Shown here in pieces: positions 35,775 through 43,656 of a stretch of DNA of 64,000 nucleotides. The notes under the pieces are model-generated. The model saw only the letters and a program-made list of their open reading frames with translations. It was not told the origin of the DNA and did not search any database. How positions within the stretch are numbered: position 1 is the first letter of the stretch; the number at the start of each line of letters is the position of its first letter. Source of the stretch: Mesorhizobium sp. AR02. GTDB taxonomy: Bacteria > Pseudomonadota > Alphaproteobacteria > Rhizobiales > Rhizobiaceae. The DNA lies in contig NZ_CP080531.1 of the NCBI RefSeq assembly GCF_024746835.1, forward strand, positions 3,038,001 to 3,102,000, written 5' to 3'. Made by a program: the position numbers and the translations under genes.

Positions 35775-35930
35775 ATGTCCTATATCCAGAACGCTCAGAC
35801 TGACAGCAGCGGCCAGAGGCTGGCCAATGCCCAGACCTTTCGCCCGGCCTATGCCGGAGCTTTCGCCTATCTCGTCTTTGCCCTTGCGTTTGTGTTCACC
35901 GGGGCCGTCGTCCTGGGGCTCATTCCCTAA
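35775..35930 (+). CDS. Small single-span membrane protein, 51 residues
   Basis: This gene begins with ATG at 35775 and ends with TAA at 35928-35930. GGAGG (35765-35769) sits five bases before the ATG, a strong ribosome-binding site. The polar N-terminal half is MSYIQNAQTDSSGQRLANA, and the second half is one hydrophobic helix (FAYLVFALAFVFTGAVVLG) ending in LIP. The upstream 120 bases are notably AT-rich compared with the region, consistent with a promoter. I do not recognise the family. The combination of strong start signal, typical codon use and a clean membrane helix supports a real gene. Confidence 0.7.
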   Translation: MSYIQNAQTDSSGQRLANAQTFRPAYAGAFAYLVFALAFVFTGAVVLGLIP

Positions 35931-36065
35931 GTCACCAGATCGACAGGGGTTAGTTTCCCCGTCTTCAGGCAATCGGAGTTGAATGAACCGGATCCCGGTG
36001 CGTTTGCGCGCGACCGTGGTTCGAAGTTTATCGCATCCATGATTCCAGCGATGGAGGAGATGACA

Positions 36066-37007
36066 ATGCCGATCGAATTCACGCATGTCCCCGGCAAGAC
36101 CGCCGATGCCGCCATTCCGTTTTTCTACGACTTTGCCGAGACGGCGACCAAGCTCGGGCTGATCGAGGGCGGCGGCTTCCAGAAGATCGTCGTCGACGAT
36201 TCGGCCGGTCTGCTGACCAATATGGATCTTGCCGCCCAGGTGCTGGATCGTACTGCCTCGCTGGAGGTCGTGCTGACCCACTGGGCGGGCGTCGTCGAAC
36301 CGACCGTGGCGGCCCGCCAGCTGGCTTCGATAGATCGAAAGAGCGGCGGACGGCTGGCGCTCAGGATGATCAGCGAGCCGTTGAACGATGACGACGCAGA
36401 GTCACGCCCGGTCGGGCACACGGTCATCTGGCAGCGTATCGACGAATATCTGGTACTGCTCAAGCGGCTATGGTCGAACGACCGGCCTTTCGACCATGAA
36501 GGCGCGTTCTACAGCATCAAGGGCGGCTATGTGCCGCGCAAGGGACCGCACGGCGCCGACCTGACCATCCGCATGGGTGGACAGTCCGGAACGGCACTGA
36601 AAGTGGCCGGCCGGCATGCGGATGTCTTCGAACTGGCGCCGGGCTCGATCGATGAGGTCCGGCAGCTGATGGAGCGCGTGCGTGGTGCTGCCGCCGAACA
36701 TGGCCGGAGCGGCAAGCTGCGCTTCGCGCTTCCGGTCCGGATCCACCGCGGCGCTGCCGCCACGGGCCAAAAGGCGGTCGACCTGTCCGGGCCGCCGGCT
36801 CAGGTCGCTCTGTCGCTGCTTGCCTATGCCGGGCTCGGGATCGATGAATTCATGATCGTCGGCGTCGATACGGCGCGCGAAATCGCGACAGTCGGCCGGG
36901 AAACGATCGCCTTGCTGCGCAACTCCCTGGCGCGCCGCGAGCATGATGCTTTCCAGCCGGGGGCCTATGCGCCGCGCGCCGGGTTGGAGACGCGGGCAAC
37001 GGGCTGA
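36066..37007 (+). CDS. Luciferase-like (LLM class) flavin-dependent monooxygenase
   Basis: 313 residues from ATG 36066, which has GGAGGAG at 36053-36059; the open frame extends to 35979 but without such a site. The fold is the bacterial luciferase/SsuD TIM barrel, seen in THWAGVVEPTVAARQLASID and SGGRLALRMISEP, VIWQRIDEYLVLLKRLW, then the late GLGIDEFMIVGVD. SsuD-type enzymes use FMNH2 to open alkanesulfonates, but the substrate here is not shown and no flavin reductase adjoins. It is convergent with the hydrolase gene, with seven bases between. Confidence 0.82.
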   Translation: MPIEFTHVPGKTADAAIPFFYDFAETATKLGLIEGGGFQKIVVDDSAGLLTNMDLAAQVLDRTASLEVVLTHWAGVVEPTVAARQLASIDRKSGGRLALRMISEPLNDDDAESRPVGHTVIWQRIDEYLVLLKRLWSNDRPFDHEGAFYSIKGGYVPRKGPHGADLTIRMGGQSGTALKVAGRHADVFELAPGSIDEVRQLMERVRGAAAEHGRSGKLRFALPVRIHRGAAATGQKAVDLSGPPAQVALSLLAYAGLGIDEFMIVGVDTAREIATVGRETIALLRNSLARREHDAFQPGAYAPRAGLETRATG

Positions 37008-37014
37008 GGCCCGA

Positions 37015-37701
37015 TCAATCGTCTGTTGCGTCACGCCTGTCGCCAAGCCGCGACAGGCCGTCGATGACGGCGGCTGAATCGGCCAGCGCGCCGAAGACGC
37101 CGTCCTCCACCGTCACCATGTGCAGCGCCGCCTCGTGGGCTCGTCTGTCGCCGCTGGCGCAGGCATCCGAGACCGTCAGGCACTGGAAATTGCGGTCGCA
37201 GGCCTCGCGCAGCGTGGTGTGGACGCAGACATCGGTCGTGCATCCGGAAAACATCAGATGCGTGATGCCTTGGGCGCGCAGCACAAGCTCGAAATCCGTA
37301 TAGGTGAAGGCGCTGTTGCAGGTCTTGTCGACGATGATGTCATCAGGTGCGACATCGATCTCCGGGACAATCTGGAATCCGGCGCCCGAGCGCAGCAGGA
37401 TGTCGGTGCCGTCGAGACCGGAGCGCTTGCGGCGCCATTTCTCGTAGGGCGTCATGTCGGCCATGTCGGCGCGGTAGCCCTGCCTAGTGTGGATGACCCT
37501 CACGTCGGCCCTGCGCGCGGCTGATATCAGCCGGTTCACGGTGGGCAGGATCGCCCGCAGCGGCGAGGGATCATATCCCTGTTTGGCGAAGTATCCCGTC
37601 GTCGACAGAAAGTCCTGCTGCAGGTCGATGACGACCAGCGCCGTGTTTTCCGGCACCAGCCTGCCATCATAGGGGAAGTCGAAGGGCGTTGCCTTGATCA
37701 T
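37015..37701 (-). CDS. Isochorismatase-family cysteine hydrolase
   Basis: 228 residues from ATG 37701, preceded by GAGGAGAG; a GTG at 37719 is the alternative. The catalytic triad is visible: Asp in LVVIDLQQDFLS, Lys in IIVDKTCNSAF and Cys in MFSGCTTDVCVHTT. Length and the N-terminal FPYDGRL are like the group that includes biuret/ureidoacrylate hydrolases (RutB-like), but RutB identity is not certain. A single gene between the monooxygenase and the iron genes. It could act on an N-carbamoyl or amide compound. Confidence 0.82.
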   Translation of the reverse strand: MIKATPFDFPYDGRLVPENTALVVIDLQQDFLSTTGYFAKQGYDPSPLRAILPTVNRLISAARRADVRVIHTRQGYRADMADMTPYEKWRRKRSGLDGTDILLRSGAGFQIVPEIDVAPDDIIVDKTCNSAFTYTDFELVLRAQGITHLMFSGCTTDVCVHTTLREACDRNFQCLTVSDACASGDRRAHEAALHMVTVEDGVFGALADSAAVIDGLSRLGDRRDATDD

Positions 37702-37871
37702 TGGTGGTTCTCTCCTCACTGATCATGAGGCCCATCCTGACCGGCCAAGTTGCAGCCGTCCACCCAGGCGGCAGCCAACGCGACGAAGCAAGATGCCGGG
37801 GTGTCATGTCGCCGCCGACAGATGCCGCAGTCGCGGACCGACCCGTTGTCGGCACGCCACGACGATTTGTT

Positions 37872-37911
37872 GATTGTTGCAGTCATCTTCAATGTTGACT
37901 AGTAAGGTCAT
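37872..37911. promoter_or_regulatory. Two RirA-type iron-responsive operator boxes
   Basis: Two matches to TGA-N9-TCA: 37872-37886 and 37897-37911, their starts 25 bases apart. This is the known RirA operator of Rhizobium and Sinorhizobium. They lie 75-114 bases upstream of the siderophore-type ATPase and exbB-exbD-tonB. A single match could be chance, but two in 40 bases before an iron operon is persuasive. Confidence 0.65.
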
Positions 37912-37985
37912 GTTTCATAGTCAACCGGGCATTGGACTGCCGAGGCCAGAAATTGGAAATGCGGGCGGCCGACCTGGAGAAAACC

Positions 37986-38777
37986 ATGACCGTGGCTGGA
38001 GCTGAGACTGCCTTTCATATCGACGCGGTGCGGTTTGCCGTCGGCGAGCGGACGCTGCTCGGTCCGGTCTCGCTCGAATTGCAGCGCTCGCGCGTCTATG
38101 GGCTGATCGGCCACAATGGTTCGGGCAAGTCGACGCTGATCAAGCTGCTGGCCCGCCAGCAGCCGGCAAGCTCGGGCGCCATCACCTTCGCCAGGCGGCC
38201 GTTGCCGCAATGGGGCGCCCGTGAGCTCGCCCGCGCGCTCGCCTATCTGCCGCAGACGACGCCGGCGGCAACGGGCCTCACGGTGCGCGAACTGGCGACG
38301 CTCGGCCGCTACCCCTGGCATGGCGCGCTTGGCCGGTTCAGCGGGGAAGACAGACGGCATGTCGAGGAGGCGCTTGTGCTGACCGACATGGACGGTTTCG
38401 CCGACCGGCTGGTGGACGAATTGTCCGGCGGCGAGCGGCAGCGCGCCTGGCTTGCCATGCTGGTGGCGCAGAATGCCGGCGTCATGCTGCTCGACGAGCC
38501 GATCTCGGCGCTCGACATCGCCCATCAGGTCGAGGTGCTGGGGCTGGTCAAGGAACTCAGCCGCAAACGCGACCTCTGCGTCGTCGTCGTGCTGCACGAC
38601 CCCAACATGGCGGCGCGCTACTGCGACGAACTGATCGCGCTCAAGGACGGCAAGCTTTTGACCCGCGGCACGCCTGGCGAAATCATGCGGGGCGACGTGC
38701 TGAAAGGCATTTTCGGCGTCGAGATGGGCGTGTTCGCGCACCCGGTCACCGGCCAACCCGTCGGCTATGTGCAGTGA
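37986..38777 (+). CDS. Ferric-siderophore/heme-type ABC transporter ATP-binding protein (FhuC/FepC-like)
   Basis: 263 residues from ATG 37986 with GGAG at 37975-37978; an in-frame ATG at 37959 is the alternative. Walker A GHNGSGKST, Q-loop YLPQTTPAATG, the FepC-type TVRELATLGRYPWHG segment, signature LSGGERQR, Walker B VMLLDEPISALD and H-loop LHDPN. It is nine bases upstream of exbB. No permease or binding protein of a siderophore importer is next to it, so it must work with components encoded elsewhere. Confidence 0.88.
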   Translation: MTVAGAETAFHIDAVRFAVGERTLLGPVSLELQRSRVYGLIGHNGSGKSTLIKLLARQQPASSGAITFARRPLPQWGARELARALAYLPQTTPAATGLTVRELATLGRYPWHGALGRFSGEDRRHVEEALVLTDMDGFADRLVDELSGGERQRAWLAMLVAQNAGVMLLDEPISALDIAHQVEVLGLVKELSRKRDLCVVVVLHDPNMAARYCDELIALKDGKLLTRGTPGEIMRGDVLKGIFGVEMGVFAHPVTGQPVGYVQ

Positions 38778-38786
38778 CGAGATTTG

Positions 38787-39806
<1,020 letters not shown>

Positions 39807-39813
39807 CGACGCC

Positions 39814-40281
39814 ATGGGAAGCAGAATCCGACAGACCATGGACGACGATCTCGAGGAGAGCCACGAGATCAACGTCACGCCCTTCATCGACGTCATCCTG
39901 GTGCTGCTGATCATCTTCATGGTCGCCGCACCGCTGGCGACGGTGGACGTCAATGTCGACCTGCCGGGCTCGACGGCGACGCCCGCGCCGCGGCCCGAAA
40001 CGCCGCTGTTCCTGACCTTGAAGGATGATCTCACGCTGGCGATCGGCAACGACACCGTGCCGCGCCCGGCCTTTGCCGCCACGCTGGACAGCAGGACCAA
40101 GGGCGACAAGCAGACGCGCATCTTCCTGCGCGCCGACAAGGCGGTCGCCTACGGCGACCTGATGGAGGCGATGAACCTGTTGCGCGGCGCCGGCTATCTG
40201 AAGATCGCGCTGGTCGGCCTGGAAACGGCGCCCGCTGCCGATGCGCCGGCACCCTCTCCAGCGGGTACGGCCGCGCCATGA
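39814..40281 (+). CDS. exbD: ExbD, TonB-system subunit
   Basis: 155 residues from ATG 39814, seven bases after the exbB stop. One N-terminal membrane helix with the essential aspartate in INVTPFIDVILVLLIIFMV, then a periplasmic domain, ending in an Ala/Pro-rich tail. The stop overlaps the tonB ATG by four bases. Confidence 0.92.
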   Translation: MGSRIRQTMDDDLEESHEINVTPFIDVILVLLIIFMVAAPLATVDVNVDLPGSTATPAPRPETPLFLTLKDDLTLAIGNDTVPRPAFAATLDSRTKGDKQTRIFLRADKAVAYGDLMEAMNLLRGAGYLKIALVGLETAPAADAPAPSPAGTAAP

Positions 40282-41228
40282 CGCAGTCCGACGCCTTGCC
40301 CACGCTACAGCTGTCGCGTTTCGGCTGGCGCGATCTTGGCCTGTGGACAGGTGCGGCGGCGCTGGTGCTTGGCGCCCATGTCGCGGTCGCCTATGCGGTG
40401 CAGAGCTTCAGTCCGATCGAGACGGATGGCGGGCCGCCGCCGGCCCCGGTGATTGAAATGGCGCCGATGGTGGTGACGCCGGCCGTGCCGGAACAGGCCG
40501 CGATGCTGGATGTGGCGATGCCCGACCAGACCGAACCCGTCGGGGAGACCGAAAAGGTCACCGAGGCCGAGCCCGAGAAAGTGACCGAACAGACCGAGCC
40601 GACCGCCGAGCAACCGGACACGGTGCCGCCCGACGAGACGGAGCCGGCCGAGACAACCGAGGCCGAACCTGTCGATCAGCCGCCACCGGATGAGGTCATT
40701 CCCGACGTTGTCGAGGCCGCCGCGCCAGAGGTCGTCGTTCCGCTGCCGCAGCCAAAGCCGGTTGAGGAGGCCAAGGAAAAGAAACCGGTCCAGGCTAAGG
40801 CAAAAAAGCCGGTCGAAAAGCCCAAACCGAAGCCAAAGAAGGAAAAGGCCGAGCCGGCAAAGACGGTCGCCACCGCAAGCGCGGAGACAAAGCCGGCGAC
40901 CAGGGCGGCCGCGCCGAAATCGGCGGCCGGGGTTTCAGGCGTCAGCCCGGCCAAGTGGGAATCCCGGCTGACGGCATGGATCAATCGGCACAAGCGCTAT
41001 CCCAGCGCCGCGAAATCCAGGGGAGCGCAGGGCAATGTAAACGTGACCTTCACGGTGGATTCGTCCGGCCGGGTGATGTCGGCGCGCGTGGCCCGTTCCT
41101 CAGGCGATGCTGACCTCGACCGCGCTGCGCTCGCCGTGCTGCAGGGCGCCACCGTGCCGGCACCGCCGCCGGAACTCGGCTCGCGCGTCAGCCGCACAGC
41201 GCCGTTCGTGTTCAATTTGCGGGATTAG
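40278..41228 (+). CDS. tonB: TonB energy-transducing protein
   Basis: 316 residues. One membrane helix (about 23-42, LGLWTGAAALVLGAHVAVAY), a long periplasmic spacer rich in Pro, Glu and Lys (about 50-215, with E-rich then KPKPKPKKEK-type K/P-rich parts), and the C-terminal domain that contacts outer-membrane receptors (RYPSAAKSRGAQGNVNVTF ... DLDRAALAVLQ). No TonB-dependent receptor is in the window. Iron control through the RirA boxes upstream is likely. Confidence 0.92.
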   Translation: MTQSDALPTLQLSRFGWRDLGLWTGAAALVLGAHVAVAYAVQSFSPIETDGGPPPAPVIEMAPMVVTPAVPEQAAMLDVAMPDQTEPVGETEKVTEAEPEKVTEQTEPTAEQPDTVPPDETEPAETTEAEPVDQPPPDEVIPDVVEAAAPEVVVPLPQPKPVEEAKEKKPVQAKAKKPVEKPKPKPKKEKAEPAKTVATASAETKPATRAAAPKSAAGVSGVSPAKWESRLTAWINRHKRYPSAAKSRGAQGNVNVTFTVDSSGRVMSARVARSSGDADLDRAALAVLQGATVPAPPPELGSRVSRTAPFVFNLRD

Positions 41229-41275
41229 AGCAAGGGCTCGGCCCTACCAAGCACTGGTGCTGTCCGAAGCACCGG

Positions 41276-41596
41276 TCAATGGCTCATCGACTGGCACAGC
41301 GCTTCGACCTGCTCCAGGTAGAAGCGGCATTTCGTGCGCAGGATTTTCAGGTTCGGGTCGTCGGCGCCATTGATCTCGATTGTCTGCATCATGAAATCGA
41401 AATGAACGTGAAAGGCGTCCGCCGCGCCCCAGAGGCTGTCGGCCTGCCAGGTGTCGGCCATTGCCAGGGAAATCAGGTGTCGGGCCTCGAGGCGCGCGGC
41501 ATCCGGTGAACCCGGCCGGCTGGCGATCAAGGCTTGGAGCCGGCCGAAGACGCTGTCCCTGGCGTCCGCGCTCCTGATGGGTACGATCATGTTCAT
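41276..41596 (-). CDS. Hypothetical helical protein, 106 residues, peptide locus
   Basis: No family recognised. Predicted mostly helical by composition (LARLEARHLISLAMADTWQA-like amphipathic stretches), with two cysteines (ILRTKCRFYLEQVEALCQSM) near the C-terminus and no signal peptide. Its ATG overlaps the stop of the 89-residue gene (ATGA, 41593-41596), so the two are translationally coupled. It is the last gene of the minus-strand unit that begins with the 31-codon peptide gene. Confidence 0.7.
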   Translation of the reverse strand: MNMIVPIRSADARDSVFGRLQALIASRPGSPDAARLEARHLISLAMADTWQADSLWGAADAFHVHFDFMMQTIEINGADDPNLKILRTKCRFYLEQVEALCQSMSH

Positions 41597-41862
41597 TGGC
41601 GGGTCCCCCTCAAATCTCTATGCATAATGTCCTTTTGTGGGCTGCGGGCGATCAAGGCAGGGATCGCGGCGGTGTCGGATGGCCGGCCCCTGATGATGTT
41701 GGCAATTTCGGCGTCGGCCTGCTCGAACCAGTAGACCATGTTGGGGCGATCAAGGTCGGCTGCGGCCTTTTTCAGGAGCGGCAGCAGGCTTTGCAGCGCA
41801 CAGATCGTCTCCCACCGGTTCGGCCGCGAGCCGGCCGGCGCGCACAGGACTGACGGTTGCAT
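41593..41862 (-). CDS. Hypothetical helical protein, 89 residues, peptide locus
   Basis: No family recognised. The core LLKKAAADLDRPNMVYWFEQ followed by ADAEIANIIRG resembles the core of the next gene upstream (LVQMAEASRFPMISYLLGMA then YAEAFDVLRG): same spacing of Leu, Ala, Pro-Met, Tyr, Ala-Glu and Arg-Gly, with one gap. AAGGAG lies about ten bases before the ATG. Only three bases separate it from the gene upstream. A role as partner of the modifying enzyme or in self-protection is speculation. Confidence 0.7.
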   Translation of the reverse strand: MQPSVLCAPAGSRPNRWETICALQSLLPLLKKAAADLDRPNMVYWFEQADAEIANIIRGRPSDTAAIPALIARSPQKDIMHRDLRGTRQ

Positions 41863-41865
41863 TCG

Positions 41866-42117
41866 CTACGCTCTCCTTGGCAGAGCGTGGCTTTCCTTTG
41901 CATTCGGCTTGGGATGCATCGGGTTGCCGCTGAGCTGCGCATGCCTTGCCGGCCGCGCGCCGCGCAGGACATCGAAGGCTTCGGCATAGGCCATGCCCAG
42001 CAGATAGGAGATCATGGGAAAACGGCTTGCTTCGGCCATCTGCACCAACTCATTGCTCATCGATGCGATATATTGAAGACTATCGATCTCTGACTGACGT
42101 AGGGTCTGATTTGGCAC
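41866..42117 (-). CDS. Hypothetical helical protein, 83 residues, peptide locus
   Basis: Starts at GTG 42117 with AGGAG seven bases upstream, a good site that decides the start. The helical core (SMSNELVQMAEASRFPMISY and following LLGMAYAEA) is of a type seen in small rhizobial proteins of unknown function, and it matches the core of the 89-residue neighbour. The C-terminal third is polar and likely disordered (HPKPNAKESHALPRRA). It lies 67 bases after the oxidoreductase gene. Confidence 0.7.
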   Translation of the reverse strand: MPNQTLRQSEIDSLQYIASMSNELVQMAEASRFPMISYLLGMAYAEAFDVLRGARPARHAQLSGNPMHPKPNAKESHALPRRA

Positions 42118-42184
42118 GTTCTGCTCCTGTCATCTGGTGAAACTCAGGGAACGCGTACTGGTTGCACTGGACATTATAAGATGG

Positions 42185-43249
42185 CTAATTAATCGACTGA
42201 CCCACCGAATGTGGGCTTGGTTCCGGGGTTGAAAGTGTCAACGCATAGATGGGTGCGTCGGTAAGGCGGTCGAGGCCGAGAAGACGCTTGATCGGCGAAT
42301 GGCTGAGCGCTGCCGTGGGGCAGGCCGACAGACCATGCCTGGTCGCCGCCAGCATCATGTTCTGGCCGATATGGCCGGCCTCGATCAGCACGACGCGATA
42401 GGCGTTGGCATCTTCATATTTCCACATGGTGCGGTCGAGCCTTGCGCAAAGCAGGATCAGGCAAGGCATGGCATCAGCCCATTCCTGCCCGCCGACCAGT
42501 TCGGAGATCTTTGGCAGATGGTTGGCCGAGATCCTGCCGAGGTCGTGATCGGCAGCGGAATAGTGATAGACGCCGGGCTCCAGACCCTCGACACCGAGCG
42601 CAACCACATAGGCCTCGTAGGGGTTCCGGGCGCCGCCCGAAGGGGTCATGCCCAGCGGCAGGGCGCCGACGCAATTGCTGGTCTCGCCGGTGATGCCCAT
42701 GCCCGCGAACAGGCAGTCGGAGAGCTGCTGCGCGGTGATGGTGGGTGCGGCCGCGGTGCGGTTGGTGCGGCGCCGCGCCATCAGGCTCAGAAGTTCGTTG
42801 TCGTCGAGTGCGTTGGGCAGCCGAATGGCGCCCGTGGCATTCTTGAGCAGGAGGTCGGGCTGCGCGACGTGACCGGCGCGTTCGATCTGGCGTGCCTCGG
42901 CCTGTTCGATGGTCATGAACTCTGCGTCCTGGACGCAGAAATGCATCAGCGCGGTCGGGATGCCCCAGCTCCACTGTCCGGAGAATTTTGTTTCCTGTTC
43001 GGCCAGCGGCGAGCCGGCGGTGACCAGGGCGGAAAAATCAAGCAATTGCGGGACGACGGCATTCAGGTCGGATTTCGACCATCCGTGGGCGCGGGCGATT
43101 TCCGCCGTGGAGGCCCATTCGTCCCAGGATGCAAGAAGACCGATCACCTCGGGGCTGCATTCGAAGACGCTTCTGGTCAGGAAGTTGCAGGCCGTGACCT
43201 TGTTGGTCCCGGGATAGAAGACAAGCGTTTTTGAAGAGCGCATTTTCAT
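42185..43249 (-). CDS. SagB/ThcOx-type peptide oxidoreductase with N-terminal RRE-like domain
   Basis: 354 residues. The C-terminal half (about 155-345) is an FMN nitroreductase-fold domain of the SagB type: MARRRTNRT, TPSGGARNPYEAYVVALG, PGVYHYSAADHDLG and YRVVLIEAGHIGQNMMLAAT with GLSACPTAAL. In RiPP pathways SagB enzymes oxidise azolines to azoles or carry out other dehydrogenations. The N-terminal 80 residues (TACNFLTRSVFECSPEVIGL, WASTAEIARAHG, VVPQLLDFSALV) have the strand-helix pattern of a PqqD/RRE winged helix that binds precursor leaders. The start has no clear Shine-Dalgarno site, so coupling to the upstream peptide gene is likely. No YcaO cyclodehydratase is nearby. Confidence 0.85.
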   Translation of the reverse strand: MKMRSSKTLVFYPGTNKVTACNFLTRSVFECSPEVIGLLASWDEWASTAEIARAHGWSKSDLNAVVPQLLDFSALVTAGSPLAEQETKFSGQWSWGIPTALMHFCVQDAEFMTIEQAEARQIERAGHVAQPDLLLKNATGAIRLPNALDDNELLSLMARRRTNRTAAAPTITAQQLSDCLFAGMGITGETSNCVGALPLGMTPSGGARNPYEAYVVALGVEGLEPGVYHYSAADHDLGRISANHLPKISELVGGQEWADAMPCLILLCARLDRTMWKYEDANAYRVVLIEAGHIGQNMMLAATRHGLSACPTAALSHSPIKRLLGLDRLTDAPIYALTLSTPEPSPHSVGQSIN

Positions 43250-43277
43250 GATGCTGAATGCCGTTTTGTGAATGTGA

Positions 43278-43308
43278 GGCGCCGACAGGCGAAAAGCCCA
43301 TCGGCGCC
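43278..43308 (-). terminator. Strong hairpin between the peptide gene and the oxidoreductase gene
   Basis: GGCGCCGA (43278-43285) pairs perfectly with TCGGCGCC (43301-43308), and within the loop GGC pairs with GCC around five bases. No U-tract follows, so it is more likely an attenuator or mRNA stabiliser than a full terminator. This position is where precursor-peptide operons often keep precursor levels above enzyme levels. Confidence 0.6.
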
Positions 43309-43316
43309 GAACGACT

Positions 43317-43412
43317 TCAGCGCTTGTTGTAGTGCATGCCCTGCGAGAAGAAGACGGTCTGCGTGCCCGCGGCGACCGTCAGCTTCGGGGCATTGTTCAC
43401 TTTCTTGGCCAT
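43317..43412 (-). CDS. 31-residue peptide gene, candidate RiPP precursor
   Basis: ATG at 43412, TGA at 43319-43317; AAAGGGA lies five bases before the ATG. The peptide starts MAKKVNNAPKLT, has a middle VAAGTQTV and ends FFSQGMHYNKR. It is basic, has no cysteine, and has Thr, Ser, Gln, Gly, Met, His and Tyr in its C-terminal half as possible modification sites. It is directly upstream of a SagB-type oxidoreductase with an RRE-like domain, on the same strand, and is flanked by hairpins on both sides. Its clean start site and intact frame in a region otherwise empty of genes support reality. The family is not one I can name. Confidence 0.68.
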   Translation of the reverse strand: MAKKVNNAPKLTVAAGTQTVFFSQGMHYNKR

Positions 43413-43438
43413 TTTTGTCCCTTTCCCGACCCCCCAAT

Positions 43439-43470
43439 GGGATCTGTTGAAAGATCCCCACAGCGGGATC
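43439..43470 (-). promoter_or_regulatory. Competing hairpins in the leader of the peptide gene
   Basis: Three copies of one half-palindrome: GGGATC (43439-43444), GATCCC (43453-43458) and GGGATC (43465-43470). The middle copy can pair with either neighbour, giving two mutually exclusive hairpins 25-60 bases upstream of the ATG, the nearer one close to the ribosome-binding site. Confidence 0.5.
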
Positions 43471-43656
43471 CGCGAGAAGAAAGGTAAGGTCGAAAGAGTT
43501 AATGGTTTGTTAAAATTGTAGTAAAGCCAACGTGATCTAAAATATCTTTCCTGCCAATAAAGTCTAAAAAATCGATTTTACTCAGATATGGAGTAGGCAT
43601 TCGCTAGCATACGCTTTTTCGGGATATTCTTGTTCTTATTTAGCGTAACCGATCGG

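Noticed and set aside
37015..37701. RutB of a pyrimidine-degrading rut operon
   Set aside because: The hydrolase has the right fold and a RutR-like site exists 8 kb away, but no rutA, C, D, E or F genes adjoin and the nearby luciferase-like enzyme is not clearly RutA, so the specific name is not supported.
42185..43412. Classical thiazole/oxazole-modified (TOMM) or methanobactin locus
   Set aside because: No YcaO cyclodehydratase or MbnB/MbnC-type gene is nearby and the peptide has no cysteine, so these known classes do not fit.
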